DNA of 64,000 nt from Raphanus sativus (Eukaryota; Streptophyta; Magnoliopsida; Brassicales; Brassicaceae): assembly GCF_000801105.2 (NCBI RefSeq), contig NC_079511.1, positions 21,723,792-21,787,791 on the forward strand, read 5' to 3'. Shown in pieces: positions 1 to 11,896 of this stretch; position 1 is the stretch's first letter; the number at the start of each line of letters is the position of its first letter. The notes below the pieces were generated by a model, which did no database searches, was not told the DNA's origin, and was given only the letters and a program-made list of their open reading frames with translations. The position numbers and the translations under genes are program-made.

Positions 1-189
1 GAGAACAAACATCATAATTTTAAGAAAATCAAAATTTATGTACATGGCTCTCATACCATAAATTAGCTATTATATTCATTAAGATCTACAAAAAACATAT
101 TAAGGTTAAAAGAAAAAAATAATCTAAAACACTAATAACTTAAATCTATCAAAATAGAATACAGAACAAAATGAAAATTACCCTCTAAA

Positions 190-620
190 AATTATTTTAC
201 GGTATATACCATCACACCAACCATTTATCAGTCTTTTATATCAAACTATATATCAACTAACAAAACTTGTATCAGGTAACAAGTCTTTTATCAGATAACA
301 AACTATTTATCAAACAATCTTTTAGCAGATACATGCACCAAGTAACAAATCATTTATCATATAACAAACGATTTATCAAACAACATATTAACTCACACAC
401 CATGCATTAACCTATTTTGTCTGCCACCAAACGAAGTAGCAAATGATTTACAAGTTTTGATACCATTTATCACACATACAAATGTATATCAATTAATGAT
501 AATTTTTTTGTATCAGCTAACAAAATTTGTACCGGATATTAAATCATTTATCAGATAACAACGACTTATAAAAAAAGTACCGGATAACAAATCTCAATCC
601 AATAATTTTAGAACCATCAA
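190..620. repeat. Degenerate short repeat array
   Basis: An AT-rich stretch in which variants of TTTATCAGATAACAAA recur irregularly, about every 25 to 50 bases (for example near 250, 290, 350, 370 and 550). No open frame is convincing here. It looks like a decayed minisatellite or the interior of an old transposon. The rest of 1-1197 holds no gene I can support; a few CTGACACA-type direct repeats lie at about 940-990. Confidence 0.5.
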
Positions 621-1210
621 AGTGAGAAATCAAATCAAACTTATAAAATAAAATACTACAAATAGAAGAAAATAACCTTATGAGATAAATGCAAAGTAAA
701 CAAAAGTTACTTGTGGATAGGTAGGAAAAGAAAACGAGACTGACTTTGTTTCGGCAGCGGTGGCTTCAAATGGCAGAGGTTGGTTGAGTTTATCTTTGTC
801 TTTGATTCTTCTTCTTCGTATTTAGGTTTTACAAATCTTTGTCTATTCTCTCTTTTTTTTCTCTTTTGATTTTGTTTCTTCTAATGGATGATTGATATTT
901 TGTTAAGAGTATAAACTCATGTCTATGAAGCAAAGCTATAACATAGACTGACACACAAACTGACATATATAAGCTGACACAAAAACCGACACAGCTATAG
1001 GAGGTTTGTAGAGATAGGGTGAGGGTCATAATGGGAAATGATTTGTTGCATTTAAGGGGAGGGGCACTTGGCTAATTATGGTTTCAAACTGGGGTACAAA
1101 AAACAATTATCTCTAATGTTAAATAAAAAATATGTAAAACTGTGAGCTTATATACAAACCATAAAAGTATTAAACAACTTGTAACAACCATCTACAAATC
1201 ACACCGTATC

Positions 1211-1917
1211 ATTTTTTTTAATCGCTGGATTGTATTATTAAGCCTTCAAGGCAACGAGTTTTAAACAATGAAAACCAACAAAACAACATAGAAAAGGGAT
1301 ACACCAGTAGGGATCCAAAATAAACTAACACACCTATTTTGCGTATGAATGACTAAAGATTTTTCATATAAAAGCTTCACATTTGCTTCTAGAATAGATG
1401 AATCTCAAAGGATATAATCTTCATATTAATCCAAAAGAACCACGCTTCAGAGTGAGTTGAAAACATTTGTCATTCTCTTTTTATTACTCCAGTAAGAGCC
1501 ACTAAAATTAGACAACTCTATATTTTACTCTATTAGCAAAGTCAAAGAGATTACCGTTCCATAGAACTTCATGCTGCCTTTCGAAGTAACCATAGTTTGC
1601 AGCAAGAACTCCATCACCATCGAATAAAGAACCATCAACGATTGAAACCGGTAAGACCCGTCGCCACCATCTGCAGTAGATCTGTCAATTAACTTTTCTA
1701 AACAGTTCAACTGAACAGAAAGTTTTGTCTTTCCAGACCAATTGGAAGAAGCATAAACAAAAAACCTTGCCAGATTCAAAATAAATTGGCAATGAAACAG
1801 CGACTGGAAACAAAATAGATCAAAGAAAGAGAAGCAAAACGAATTAAACAAGTCGATGTCGGAGCTGCAAAAGCCTCTGATCATCGGCTTGAAACTATGA
1901 AAAAATCTCTCTTTTTG
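1211..1917 (-). mobile_element. Short LINE-type retroposon, minus orientation
   Basis: On the minus strand the element ends in a run of A (T run on the plus strand near 1211-1220), preceded by a typical plant LINE 3' end containing GTTGCCTTGAAGGCTTAATA. It is flanked by a 13-base direct repeat, ATCACACCGTATC, at 1198-1210 and 1918-1930, as expected for target-primed reverse transcription. The 5' part holds a 119-codon minus frame (1525-1884) that I do not recognise and that is probably not a gene. The right-hand repeat overlaps the first two bases of the neighbouring Helitron, suggesting insertion at that Helitron's 5' edge. Confidence 0.65.
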
Positions 1918-1928
1918 ATCACACCGTA

Positions 1929-2861
1929 TCTACTCTATTAAAATAGAATCCTAAATTTATCTACCATTAAAATTTTTATTTAAGTTTTGGACTGTTTCAA
2001 ATTTGTTAGTATGTTACTTAATTAATGGACCGTTTCAAGTTAGTTACATTATAATTATTATTATACGCTACCAAGATTATAGGACCATACAACTTAAACA
2101 AAACCAAAACTAAATCTATTTACACTTAACCAATCTCATGATCCAAAATTAACAATACAAAAACAAACCCACAGTTTTTTGCTATTACATTAACAAAACA
2201 AGAACCATAAGTAAACCTCTTCTTGATATATATGATCATATCTGCTTATTTTGCGATCATAAACTGGAACATAAAACATCAGATTACTTAATATTTTTGG
2301 TCATCTTTCATCGTAGTTCATGTTCAAAAAAATAATATGCTATCATTTATCCAGTTGATACCATGGTTATCTACAATTACATTAGCAATAGAAGAACCAT
2401 AAGTAGACCTCTTCTTCGTATAGATGATAGTATGCTATCATTTGTCGAGTTAATAGCAAACAATGATTACATTAGCAATAGAATGCATTTTAGATATTCA
2501 TGTTTTTAGGTTGGGTATGAACGGTTGTTATCGGGTCAGATCTATTCAGACCTGTTTTTTGGGTTCGGGTTTATCCAAGTCAGTTTTCCGATTTCGTCTT
2601 TTTTTTACAGATAGAGAAATTCCTCCAACTTTTATTCGGATTTTTGATTCAGATTGAGTCGGTTCTGATTCAGACTTTTGAGTCAGGATAAAACACGTAA
2701 GGCTAATAAAGTTAGAACCAAACTGAAAACCAAAAAAATATAACTTCAAAGCGGGGAAAAACAAATGCCTATACTTAAACATATTAGTGAACAAACATAC
2801 ATATTAGTAACTTTATTAACAAAAATAATTTCGCACTTTAAAAGCGCAGATACTATTCTAG
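1929..2861 (+). mobile_element. Non-autonomous Helitron
   Basis: The element starts with TC (TCTACTCTATTAAAATAG) after an A and ends with CTAG before a T. Just inside the 3' end is a short GC hairpin (CGCACTTTAAAAGCG). These are the hallmarks of Helitron insertion between A and T. It encodes no Rep/helicase. The interior from about 2515 resembles fragments of a GGGTT-rich hAT-like MITE. The 933-base length fits small plant Helitrons. Confidence 0.75.
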
Positions 2862-3774
2862 TTAAATAGTAAAACAAAATCTACATATATCTATATATTT
2901 TTGCACCATATTTGTTTCATATATTGCCATTTTGGACCCTAACTCCTTGACATACTCATTCAGACTGCATAAAAACAAGCATGCTGTGGAATGGACATGT
3001 CTTTCTTGTTTGTGTTAGCCTGTTAGATATTGTCATAACTATACTTGTAGAATATCTATCAACTTAGAAATATGCCTAACACATAGCATTTGAACCATTG
3101 CACTTCACAGTTGAGCGATTTATGAACATCAAACATGTCATAAAGGATATTGGTTTCTTTCTAGGAACAGTATATACGGTCATGATTCTATTTCGATTAC
3201 GTAGTCATGGCTGGGTGCTTTGTTTGATTCTCAAGTTTTGAACATAGACTATACAATGAACTGATAATCCTCAAAAGTCAAAACCACCCTTTATCAGATT
3301 ACAATGCCCAAGTCAACTACCTTGTAACATAGCAGGAATTTCTCTCTTGTTGTAACTTTAAGCGAACTTGGCACAGATTGGTTCATGACTCCTGATTCCG
3401 TTCTTGGATTTGTAAATCTTGTGGTGGGGATTTCAAGATGACAGATAAAGATAGAGACCATTACTGCATTATAGCCCCATGGTGCTAACTTGAACGAACG
3501 TTTTTTTACTCTAACTGATTCTTCACAGATGCTCGTCTACAAAAAGTGCAAGAACGTTGCAATCCTCTCTAAATTCAATCTTGTTAACTTTAAGTGTATA
3601 ATAATTAAACATGAAAATAGAATCCTCTCTTAATTCAATATTGTTAACAAAATCAATCTCAAAACACTAAAACAGAAGAGAAGCCATTCGAGTCGGATGA
3701 AAAAATTGGAGAGATTAAAAAAAGAAAACTTTTTCTCAGGAATTGATTCCAGTCATGTCTTTTTGTTCTTCTCT
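2862..3774. other. Gene-free 3' flank of RACK1
   Basis: AT-rich sequence between the Helitron and the RACK1 stop codon. I see no coding frame, RNA gene or complete transposon. The part next to 3775 is presumably the RACK1 3' UTR. Confidence 0.5.
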
Positions 3775-4965
3775 CTAATAACGACCAAGACCCCAAACTC
3801 TGATAACTCCATTAGTGTATCCACTGAACAATGTGCTTCCATCTGCACTCCAGTTCAAGCTTGTGCAATAGATCACCTGCATTTTGCATTTCCACATTAA
3901 ATACACACATATACCCACACTCCAATGTCATACCAACGAAGTCAAGAGACAAGAACTAACTTAAACCAGGTTGGGTTTCAGAACCTAAAAGGTATGACAT
4001 TCAGATATAATCAAAATGAACTCTTGTCAACTACACATACAAGCAAGACAAATGGCTAATTCAGTACAAAATCTTTTTTACCTTTGTCTTGTTTCCGGTT
4101 CCGACAGATGCATCAGACCTCTCAGCCTCAGCCTTGAGATCAACCTTCAAATCCTCAAAAACACTCTTGCTCTCAAGATCCCATATCCTAATACTATTCT
4201 CCGTCTCTGCGCACAACCAGTACCTGTTGGGACTGAAGCAAAGAGAGTGAATAATCGAGCCAGCCTCGAGAGAGTAAAGCTTCTTCCCTTCAGCCAAATC
4301 CCAAAGCAAGATCGCACCATCTTTCCCACCACTAGCACACAACGAACCATCAGGCGACACAACCACAGTGTTGAGGTAACCAGAGTGACCAGCGAGAGTG
4401 CTCCTAACCTTACAGTTCTGAAGGTTCCACACCTTCACTGTCTGATCCCACAAAGCAGACACAATGGTCGGAACAAGAGTGCTGGGACTAAACCTAACGC
4501 AACTATCCCACTGCTTGTGTCCATCACCTTGATCGGACCCGATCGTGTACTTGCACTCTCCAAGCGTGTTCCAAAGCTTGATCGTACCGTCACGAGAGGC
4601 CGAGACAATCTGACGGTTATCATTTGAGAAGGCCACGAAGAGAACGTCTTTCGTGTGTCCCACGAAACGGCGAGTGGAGTCACCGGTGGCGAGGTCCCAG
4701 AGACGAAGCTCACCGTCCCAGCTTCCGGAGAGAGCGAACTGTCCGTCGGAGGAGAGAGCGACGTCCTCGACGAAATGAGAGTGGCCGGTGAGGCGGCGCT
4801 GAGCTACGCCGTAGGATTTTCGTCCTTGGTGAGTTTCCAGAGGATGATGGACTTGTCGCGAGAGGATGTGACGATGGTGTCGGAGTTGTCGATTGGGGTG
4901 GCGATGGCGGTGACCATGTCGGTGTGGGCGCACATTGTGCCTTTCAAGACGAGTCCCTCAGCCAT
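3775..4965 (-). pseudogene. RACK1B: RACK1-type WD40 scaffold gene with a 1-base frameshift
   Basis: RACK1 is a seven-bladed WD40 propeller on the 40S ribosomal subunit that docks signalling proteins. Exon 1 (4082-4965) starts [11 protein letters not shown]; exon 2 (3775-3876) ends in VWGLGRY. The intron has GT and AG ends, and GNKTK joins VIYCTSLNW as in RACK1B. Exon lengths total 986, one short of a multiple of three. The missing base is in the A-run at about 4817-4820, in the codons for KDEKSYG, so the frame stops after about 53 residues; the other frame then stays open for the remaining blades. Several normally constant positions are altered (LSVAFS to LFVAFS, SASWDK to SALWDQ, CAATEN to CAETEN, EWVSC to QWDSC), which favours real decay over a sequencing error. 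Intact, it would encode about 328 residues. Confidence 0.9.
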
Positions 4966-5083
4966 GGTTTAAGGGTTTGAGGAGTGTGAATTTTGGGTTG
5001 GGTTTTATTATTTGTCTTACGAGAGAAGCGTCAGAGAGGGAAGAAATGTAGGTACCAAGAAACGAGGCCTTATATTCTCAGAG

Positions 5084-5113
5084 TTAGGGTTTCTAGTAGT
5101 TTTGGTCGGCCCA
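5084..5113 (-). promoter_or_regulatory. Telo-box and site II motif upstream of RACK1
   Basis: About 120 to 150 bases upstream of the RACK1 ATG lie TTAGGGTTT (5084-5092, telo-box read on this strand) and GGCCCA (5108-5113, site II TGGGCC on the gene strand). This pair is typical of promoters of plant ribosomal and translation genes, so the pseudogene may still be transcribed. Confidence 0.55.
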
Positions 5114-5670
5114 ATGTTAACCCAACAAGGGACATGGATTGAAATCAATATATAAATAACATAAATTAATTATTAATAATCTCTTATTTATTAATCCACA
5201 AGCATTTTTAATAATAAACTTTGTATAAGTAAACTAATAACAATTTTGCCATTATCGCTGACGTGACGAACTCACATCCATCCTCAACTCACTTAACTAA
5301 TACACCTTTAATTACTAGCATATTTACAAATATTGCCATTGGTATTGCCATCATAACATATATTTATATAATATAGTTTGTACAATTCATTATACGGGAA
5401 CATTAAATATCGAGTTATTTTAAGAAAAAAAACATTAGTATCAAGACGGTGCTCTCAAGCATCGACTGAACTTTCTTCTTTATTCACGGTAACATACTCG
5501 ACAATTTCATCAAGAAGCAGCACATCAATCCTCCACCCTCCGCTGAAAATCTCCCATGATTCTTTTTCGCAAGATTTCAAATTGTGTTCCAGTCTCTAGG
5601 TAGAGAGAGCATAGAAGACGACGTTGAGTCCGTACAATCGTAGCATAAATTCAAGCGGATCTGAAGCGCG

Positions 5671-5865
5671 ATGAGAGACGAAACTTTAACGGCAGCGCTT
5701 GGAAGTTACGAGAAATTCTACGATCACGAGGAATATGAGATCCCCTCTCTGTTTTATTTCCTTGGCGATATTCTTAGGATTTCTACTCAGAAGAATAAAA
5801 TCTCGCTCCTTTTGATATTTGATTTTCGCCGCCGCAAGCTAAGTATCTGTTTACGAGATTGTTAA
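5671..5865 (+). CDS. Unrecognised 64-residue ORF in repeat unit 1
   Basis: The frame begins MRDETLTAALGSYEKF and ends KLSICLRDC. It recurs with few changes in unit 2 and is broken in unit 3. I do not recognise the family. It is acidic and hydrophilic at the N-terminus, hydrophobic around residues 28 to 52, and has no clear signal peptide. A splice donor lies one base after the stop codon, so it could be part of a leader exon or a captured exon fragment. Whether it is translated is unknown. Confidence 0.25.
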   Translation: MRDETLTAALGSYEKFYDHEEYEIPSLFYFLGDILRISTQKNKISLLLIFDFRRRKLSICLRDC

Positions 5866-6985
5866 GGTAAGTCTTCTTCTTTCGATCTAAGGATCGAGAT
5901 CTTCCATGATTTTCTATATATGTTCAAAATGTTGAATCGATTTGGGAAAGTATTAAATTGCTTATGAATACTTATCTTTATGTTGATTCTGTAGAATGCA
6001 CCATATTTGTGTAGGAAAGATGAGATTGTGTTGAATTGTCCTAATGGAAGTGTATGAATTTTGGTAATGTTGTCAATTCATCTGTTGGTCATGTTCAAAT
6101 CACTTCAAGCTATAAATCCTGCTTTACGGTTGATGCATTTGATGCTCATTGAACTCTCTAATTTTTTTTCTTAGAGATACATATAACTTTGATCATATTT
6201 AATCCTCAACTGTTTTAATTTAGTTCGAGTCCAAGCTGTAAACTGAAGCACTGGGTGAGGGCCTGATTGTCAAATAATGCATTTATAGGTAACACGTCGT
6301 CTTCTTGATGAATCATGTCAAGAAGAACTCCAAGTAGTGATGTTTCCTTTTGATATTCATGTAAGCTGTTTGCATTATATAAAAATGCATAAAATGCAAA
6401 TTGATCAAATTTGTACACAGAAACAAGCAACATCGAGATCATCCATTCTGGAACATCTCAAGAGCTGGGCAGTGGGTCATTAGTTCATAACATGAATATT
6501 TTATGCGTTAGTATACTAAAAGTGGATGATAACCCTAAAAACATAGAGAATCAGCTTGAAACTCTAAAAATTCCTCTTGTTGAGAAGAAGAGCTTCAAAG
6601 AATTGGTTGAAGACTCGGTTGTAGTAGAGAAGAACAATATAGACGCTTAGTTTTTTTATTAGGTTTAGTATTTTGACTTGGTTTAATTTTTTGTTTTGGG
6701 ATTCCGATAAGAACTTTGTACGAAAAAATATTATTTCAGGAACTTAGGGTTTCTTTTTGGCTGCGTCAATTAGTTTTTTGGTAATATCATGAAAAAAACA
6801 CATTACGTACACTTATGATATTGAGCTGGAATTAGCCTATTGAACAACATAATAAAATCAATAAAGTTACGTTTTACTCAATGGCTGCTACTAAACCTCA
6901 CAAAAATGTCGTTAGGCATTTTTTATGCATTTTCAATCTTTGCCTATCATATGTTCTTTTACCTCTTTTCTTTTTATTTTTGTTA

Positions 6986-7012
6986 CTAGGATAAGACCTG
7001 CGCATTGCGCAG
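6986..7012 (-). mobile_element. Helitron 3' terminus in repeat unit 1 (minus)
   Basis: Read on the minus strand, a perfect GC hairpin (CCTGCGCAATGCGCAGG) is followed by TCTTATCCTAG and then T, the standard Helitron 3' end. The element should extend rightward through the AT-rich half of the unit, but I could not fix its 5' end. The same terminus is at 10309-10336 in unit 2, and a related one in plus orientation is at 46441-46472. Confidence 0.65.
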
Positions 7013-8994
7013 GGTGAAAAATTTATTAAAAACTTATGTTTTCATATTTTAAAATCTGATGATTTCTGAATATATGTGTTCTTGTGGTTAAAATATATTT
7101 GATATTTATTTTTCTCAAGATAGAATAATTAATTATAAATATTTGATATACATAAAAAAGAATAGAAGCCCAAATCAAACAATTAAAATGTGATATCACT
7201 GATACACCTATAATCATAAATTAAGAGTTGTGAAAAAATTTGATGGTATTTCTAAGGGAAAACTCAATCGTATATATATAGTAGCCATATGTAGGTTTTC
7301 AGATTGTTTGAAAAATTAAAATAATTAGCATTAATTATCTGAAAACCGTATTTTAATGTGATATAATGAACTACTATATATGTAAACTTTTAATAACTAC
7401 CACAAACATATTTGGCAAGTTGTTTTCAAGGGTCGAAATTATTGACTTGGTGATAAAGTATATTATTATCTTAAATTAAATTTACCATATAGAATTTCTT
7501 CAATATTTTGTACCAAGTTTTAAAATTCGGTGGAAGCATTAACTTGGTGGAAAAGTTTCTTATTTTATTTAAACAGCCTGGTATTTAAAAATAGTTTAAA
7601 CTTACCAAAAGAGATTCATTCTAAAATTGTGTATCACAAAATTTTGGTTCAAATTTTAGGAATTTTTGGTTTTCTAACGATAATATCATCGGTAATTTAC
7701 AATTGATCCTCCTTCGACTCAATTGAAATTAAAAAGAACATTTGAGCGACCTGAATTATTTTTTATAATTATAAAATTTTAGGGTTTTAGACTTACTAAT
7801 TTCTCAATTGATTTGTTTGGTGCCACGTAAACCAAATTTACATTCTAATTAAGTGACACTTAAACAATACTCTTTTTTAATTAATACAATTTTAGATTAC
7901 AACTTTTTAAATGGTTTTCAATTAATATAAAAGGGATATATGAAAAGTGACTGGCGGTGAAGTTTGTTTAAATAGTAGTCGTAAGAAACCTTAAATAAAT
8001 AGGAATTATAATATATAATAAATAAGAAAATTGAAGTGATGAACTTAAAATCCGAAGAAAATATTGCAGTCGCGTAATCAAGCAATAACATAATAATTGT
8101 TCGCATTTTCTATAAACTGATCTCTCCAAATATACGTTCGCTACATAGAGCATATATATATATATATATAATAACTTGACAATCAAGATTGTGGAGAAGA
8201 ATATGATTACACCTAAATATTCGGAATCATTTAATGTGCGAGTACGACAATAATTATTGTGGATCTATATATGATAACTACATTCGAACGTTTAATTTTA
8301 GAAAGATATTTCGATATTGTGTATGTGTGTATGATGTATAACACGATTATTAATGTGGAACCATAAAGTCATTTCTTTTTAATTTCTCTAGTGAATCAAG
8401 GGTGATTCTATATATGGGATGGGAATGAATATGGTGCCACCACGTCATTATGACACTCATATAAATAACTTACAATTTTAAGATTACTCTTTGAAAATGC
8501 TCCTTGGTTAATAAGAAAGAGATGATAACACATAAAATATCGCTGACGTGGCAAACTTGTATAAGTAAACTAATAACAATTTTGCCATTATCGCTGACGT
8601 GGCGAACTCACAGCCATCCTCAGCTCACTTAGCTAATACACCTTTAATTACTAGCATATTTACAAATACTGCGATTGGTATTGCCATCATAACATAACAT
8701 AGTTTGCACAATTCATTATACGGGAACATTAAATGTCGAGTTATTTTAAGAAAAAACATTAGTATCAAGACGGTGCTCTCAAGCATCGACTGAACTTTCT
8801 TCTTTATTCCCGGTAACATACTCGACAATTTCATCAAGAAGCAGCACATCAATCCTCCACCCTCCGCTGAAAATCTCCCATGATTCTTTTCCGCAAGATT
8901 TCGAATTGTGTTCCAGTCTCTAAGCGGAGAGAGCATAGAAGACGACGTTGAGTCCGTACAATCGTAGCATAAATTCAAGAGGATCTGAAGCGCG

Positions 8995-9189
8995 ATGAGA
9001 GACGAAACTTTAACGGCATCACTTGGAAGTTACGAGAAATTCTACGATCACGAGGAATCTGGGATCCCCTCTCTGTTTCATTTCCTTGGTGATGTTCTTA
9101 GGATTTCTACTCAGAAGAATAAAATCTCGTTCCTTTTGATATTTGATTTTTGCCGCCGCAAGCTAAGTATCTGTTTACGAGATTGTTAA
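8995..9189 (+). CDS. Unrecognised 64-residue ORF in repeat unit 2
   Basis: Same length and frame as the ORF at 5671-5865, with a handful of replacements (for example AALGS to ASLGS and FRRRK to FCRRK). An open frame of equal length in two copies hints at function, but the copies are young enough for this to be chance. The product is unknown. Confidence 0.25.
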   Translation: MRDETLTASLGSYEKFYDHEESGIPSLFHFLGDVLRISTQKNKISFLLIFDFCRRKLSICLRDC

Positions 9190-10308
9190 GGTAAGTCTTC
9201 TTCTTTCGATCTAAGGATCGAGATCTTCCATGATTTTCTATCTATGTTCAAAATGTTGAATCGATTTGGGAAAGTATTAAATTGCTTATGAATACTTATC
9301 TTTATGTTGATTCTATAGAATGCACCATATTTGTGTAGGAAAGATGAGATTGTGTTGAATTGTCCTAATGGAAGTGTATGAATTTTGGTAATGTTGTCAA
9401 TTCATCTGTTGGTCATGTTCAAATCACTTCAAGCTATAAATCCTGCTTTACGGTTGATGCATTTGATGCTCATTGAGCTCTCTAATTTTTTTCTTAGAGA
9501 TAAATATAACTTTGATAATATTTAATCCTCAACAGTTTTAATTTAGTTCGAGTCCAAGCTGTAAACTGAAGCACTGGGTGAGGGCCTGATTGTCAAATAA
9601 TGCATTTATAGGTAACACATCGTCTTCTTGATGAATCATGTCAAGAAGAACTCCAAGTAGTGATGTTTCCTTTTGATATTCATGTAAGCTGTTTGCATTA
9701 TATACAAACACATAAAATGCAAATTGATCAAATTTGTACACAGAAACAAGCAACAGTGAGATCATCCATTCTAGAACATCTCAAAAGCTGGGCAGTGGGT
9801 CATCAGTTTATAACATGAATATTTTATGCGTTAGTATACTAAAAGTGGATGATAACGCTAAAAATATATAGAATCAGCTTGAAACGCCAAAACTTCCTCT
9901 TGATGAGAAGCAGAGCTTCAAAGAATTGGTTGAAGACTGGGTTGTAGTAGAGAAGAACAATATCAACGTTTAGTTTTTTTTATTAGGTTTAGTATTTTGA
10001 CTTGGTTTAATTTTTTGTTTTGGAATCCTGATAAGAACTTTGTACGAAAAAATATTCTTTCAGGAACTTAGGTTTTTTTTTGACTGCGTCAATTAGTTTG
10101 TTGGTAATGTTATGAAAAAAACACATTACGTACACTTATGATATTGGGCTGGAATTAGCCCATTGAACAACATAATAAAATCAATAAAGCTATGTTTTAC
10201 TCAATGGCTGCTACTAGGCCTCATAAAAATGTCGTTAGGCATTTTTTATGCGTTTTCAATGTTTGCCTATCATATGCTCTTTTACCTCTTTTCTTTTTAC
10301 TTTCGTTA

Positions 10309-10336
10309 CTAGGATAAGATCTGCGCATTGCGCATG
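10309..10336 (-). mobile_element. Helitron 3' terminus in repeat unit 2 (minus)
   Basis: Copy of the terminus at 6986, with one mismatch in the hairpin (GCGCATGG for GCGCAGGG). It ends in CTAG on the minus strand before T. It duplicated along with the whole 3.34 kb unit rather than inserting separately. Confidence 0.6.
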
Positions 10337-11471
10337 GTGAAATATTTATTAAAAACTTATGTTTACATATTTTAAAATCTGATGATTTCTGAATATACAT
10401 GTTCTTCTGGTTAAAATATATTTGATATTTATTTTTCTCAAGATAGAATAATTAATTATAAATATTTGATATATATAAAAAAGTATAGAAGCCCAAATCA
10501 AACATTTAAAATGCGATATCACTGATACACCTATAATCATAAATTAAGAGCTGTGAAAAAATTTGATGGTATTTCTAAAGGAAAACTCAATCGTATATAT
10601 ATAGTAGCCATAGGTAGGTTTTCAGATTGTTTGAAAAATTAAAATAATTAGCATTAATTATCTGAAAACCATATTTTAGTGTGATATAGTGAACTACTAT
10701 TTATGTAAATTTTTAATAATTACCACAAACATATTTGGCAAGTTGTTTTCAAGGGTCGAAATTATTGACTTGGTGATAAAGTATATTATTATCTTAAATT
10801 AAATTTACCATATAGAATTTCTTCAATATTTTGTACCAAGTTTTAAAATTCGGTGGAAGCATTAACTTGGTGGAAAAGTTTCTTATTTTATTTAAACAGC
10901 CTGGTAATTAAAAATAGTTTAAACTTACCAAAAGAGATTCATTATAAAATTGTGTATCACAAAATTTTGGTTCAAATTTTAGGAATTTTTGGTCTTCTAA
11001 CGATAATATCCCCGACAATTTACAATTGATCCTCCTTCGACTCAATTGAAATTAAAAAGAACACTTGAGCAACCTGAATTATTTTATATAATTATAAAAT
11101 TTTAGGGTTTTAGACTTACTAATTTCTCAATTGATTTGTTTGGTGCCACGTAAACCAAATTTACATTCTAATTAAGTGACACTTAAACAATACTCTTTTT
11201 TAATTAATACAATTTTAAGGTTACAACTTTTTAAATGGTTTTCAATTAATATACAAGGGATATATGAAAAGTGACTGGCGGTGAAGTTTGTTTAAATAGT
11301 AGTCGTAAGAAACCTTAAATAAATAGGAATTATAATATATAATAAATAAGAAAATTGAGGTGGTGAACTTAAAATCCGAAGAAAATATTGCATTCGCGTA
11401 ATTAAGCAATAGCATAATAATTGTTCGCATTTTCTATAAACTGATCTCTCCAAATATACGTTCACTACATA

Positions 11472-11472
<1 letters not shown>

Positions 11473-11511
<39 letters not shown>
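11473..11511. repeat. AT dinucleotide microsatellite
   Basis: About 19 AT repeats. The equivalent tract in unit 1 (about 8152-8170) has roughly half that number, showing slippage since the duplication. Confidence 0.9.
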
Positions 11512-11513
<2 letters not shown>

Positions 11514-11896
11514 ACTTGACAATCAAGATTGGGGAGAAGAATATGATTACACCTAAATATTCGGAATCATTTAATGTGCGAATACGACAATAACTATTGT
11601 GGATCTATATATGACAACTACATTCAAACGTTTAATTTTAGAAAGATATTTCGGTGTTGTATATGTGTGTATGATGTATAAAACGATTATTAATGTGGAA
11701 CCATAATGACATTTCTTTGTAATTTCTCTAGTAAATCAAGGGTGATTCTATATATGGGATGAAAAGAAATATGGTGCCGCCACGTCATTATGACACTCAT
11801 GTAAATAACTTACAATTTTAAGGTTACTCTTTGAAAATGCTTCTTGATTAATAAGAAAGGGATGATAACACATAAAATATTGCTGACATGGCAAAC

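Larger units (their letters stand above)
5221..8556. repeat. 3.34 kb tandem repeat, unit 1
   Basis: First of 2.5 head-to-tail units, beginning at TTGTATAAGTAAACTAATAAC. The left 1.75 kb has two conserved small frames: a plus 64-codon frame (5671-5865) and a minus 75-codon frame (6215-6442). A possible splice donor (AAGGTAAGT, about 5867) and acceptor (TTCTGTAG, about 5995) follow the first, hinting at a transcript. The right 1.5 kb is AT-rich and starts with a minus-oriented Helitron 3' end at 6986. Unit 1 to unit 2 spacing is 3336 bases and identity looks well above 90 percent. Confidence 0.85.
8557..11896. repeat. 3.34 kb tandem repeat, unit 2
   Basis: Second copy, period 3340 to unit 3. 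It has the same order as unit 1: the 64-codon frame at 8995-9189, the minus 75-codon frame at 9538-9765, and a Helitron terminus at 10309. Differences are mainly substitutions and a longer AT microsatellite at about 11473-11511. Confidence 0.85.

Noticed and set aside
190..620. CRISPR-like spaced repeats
   Set aside because: Repeats are degenerate, unevenly spaced and in a plant nuclear genome.
829..1029. Minus 66-codon ORF
   Set aside because: Low-complexity translation of a T-rich strand; no support for a gene.
4016..4972. Plus-strand ORFs of 203 and 105 codons over the RACK1 region
   Set aside because: They are antisense shadows of the GC-richer RACK1 exon; no recognisable protein.
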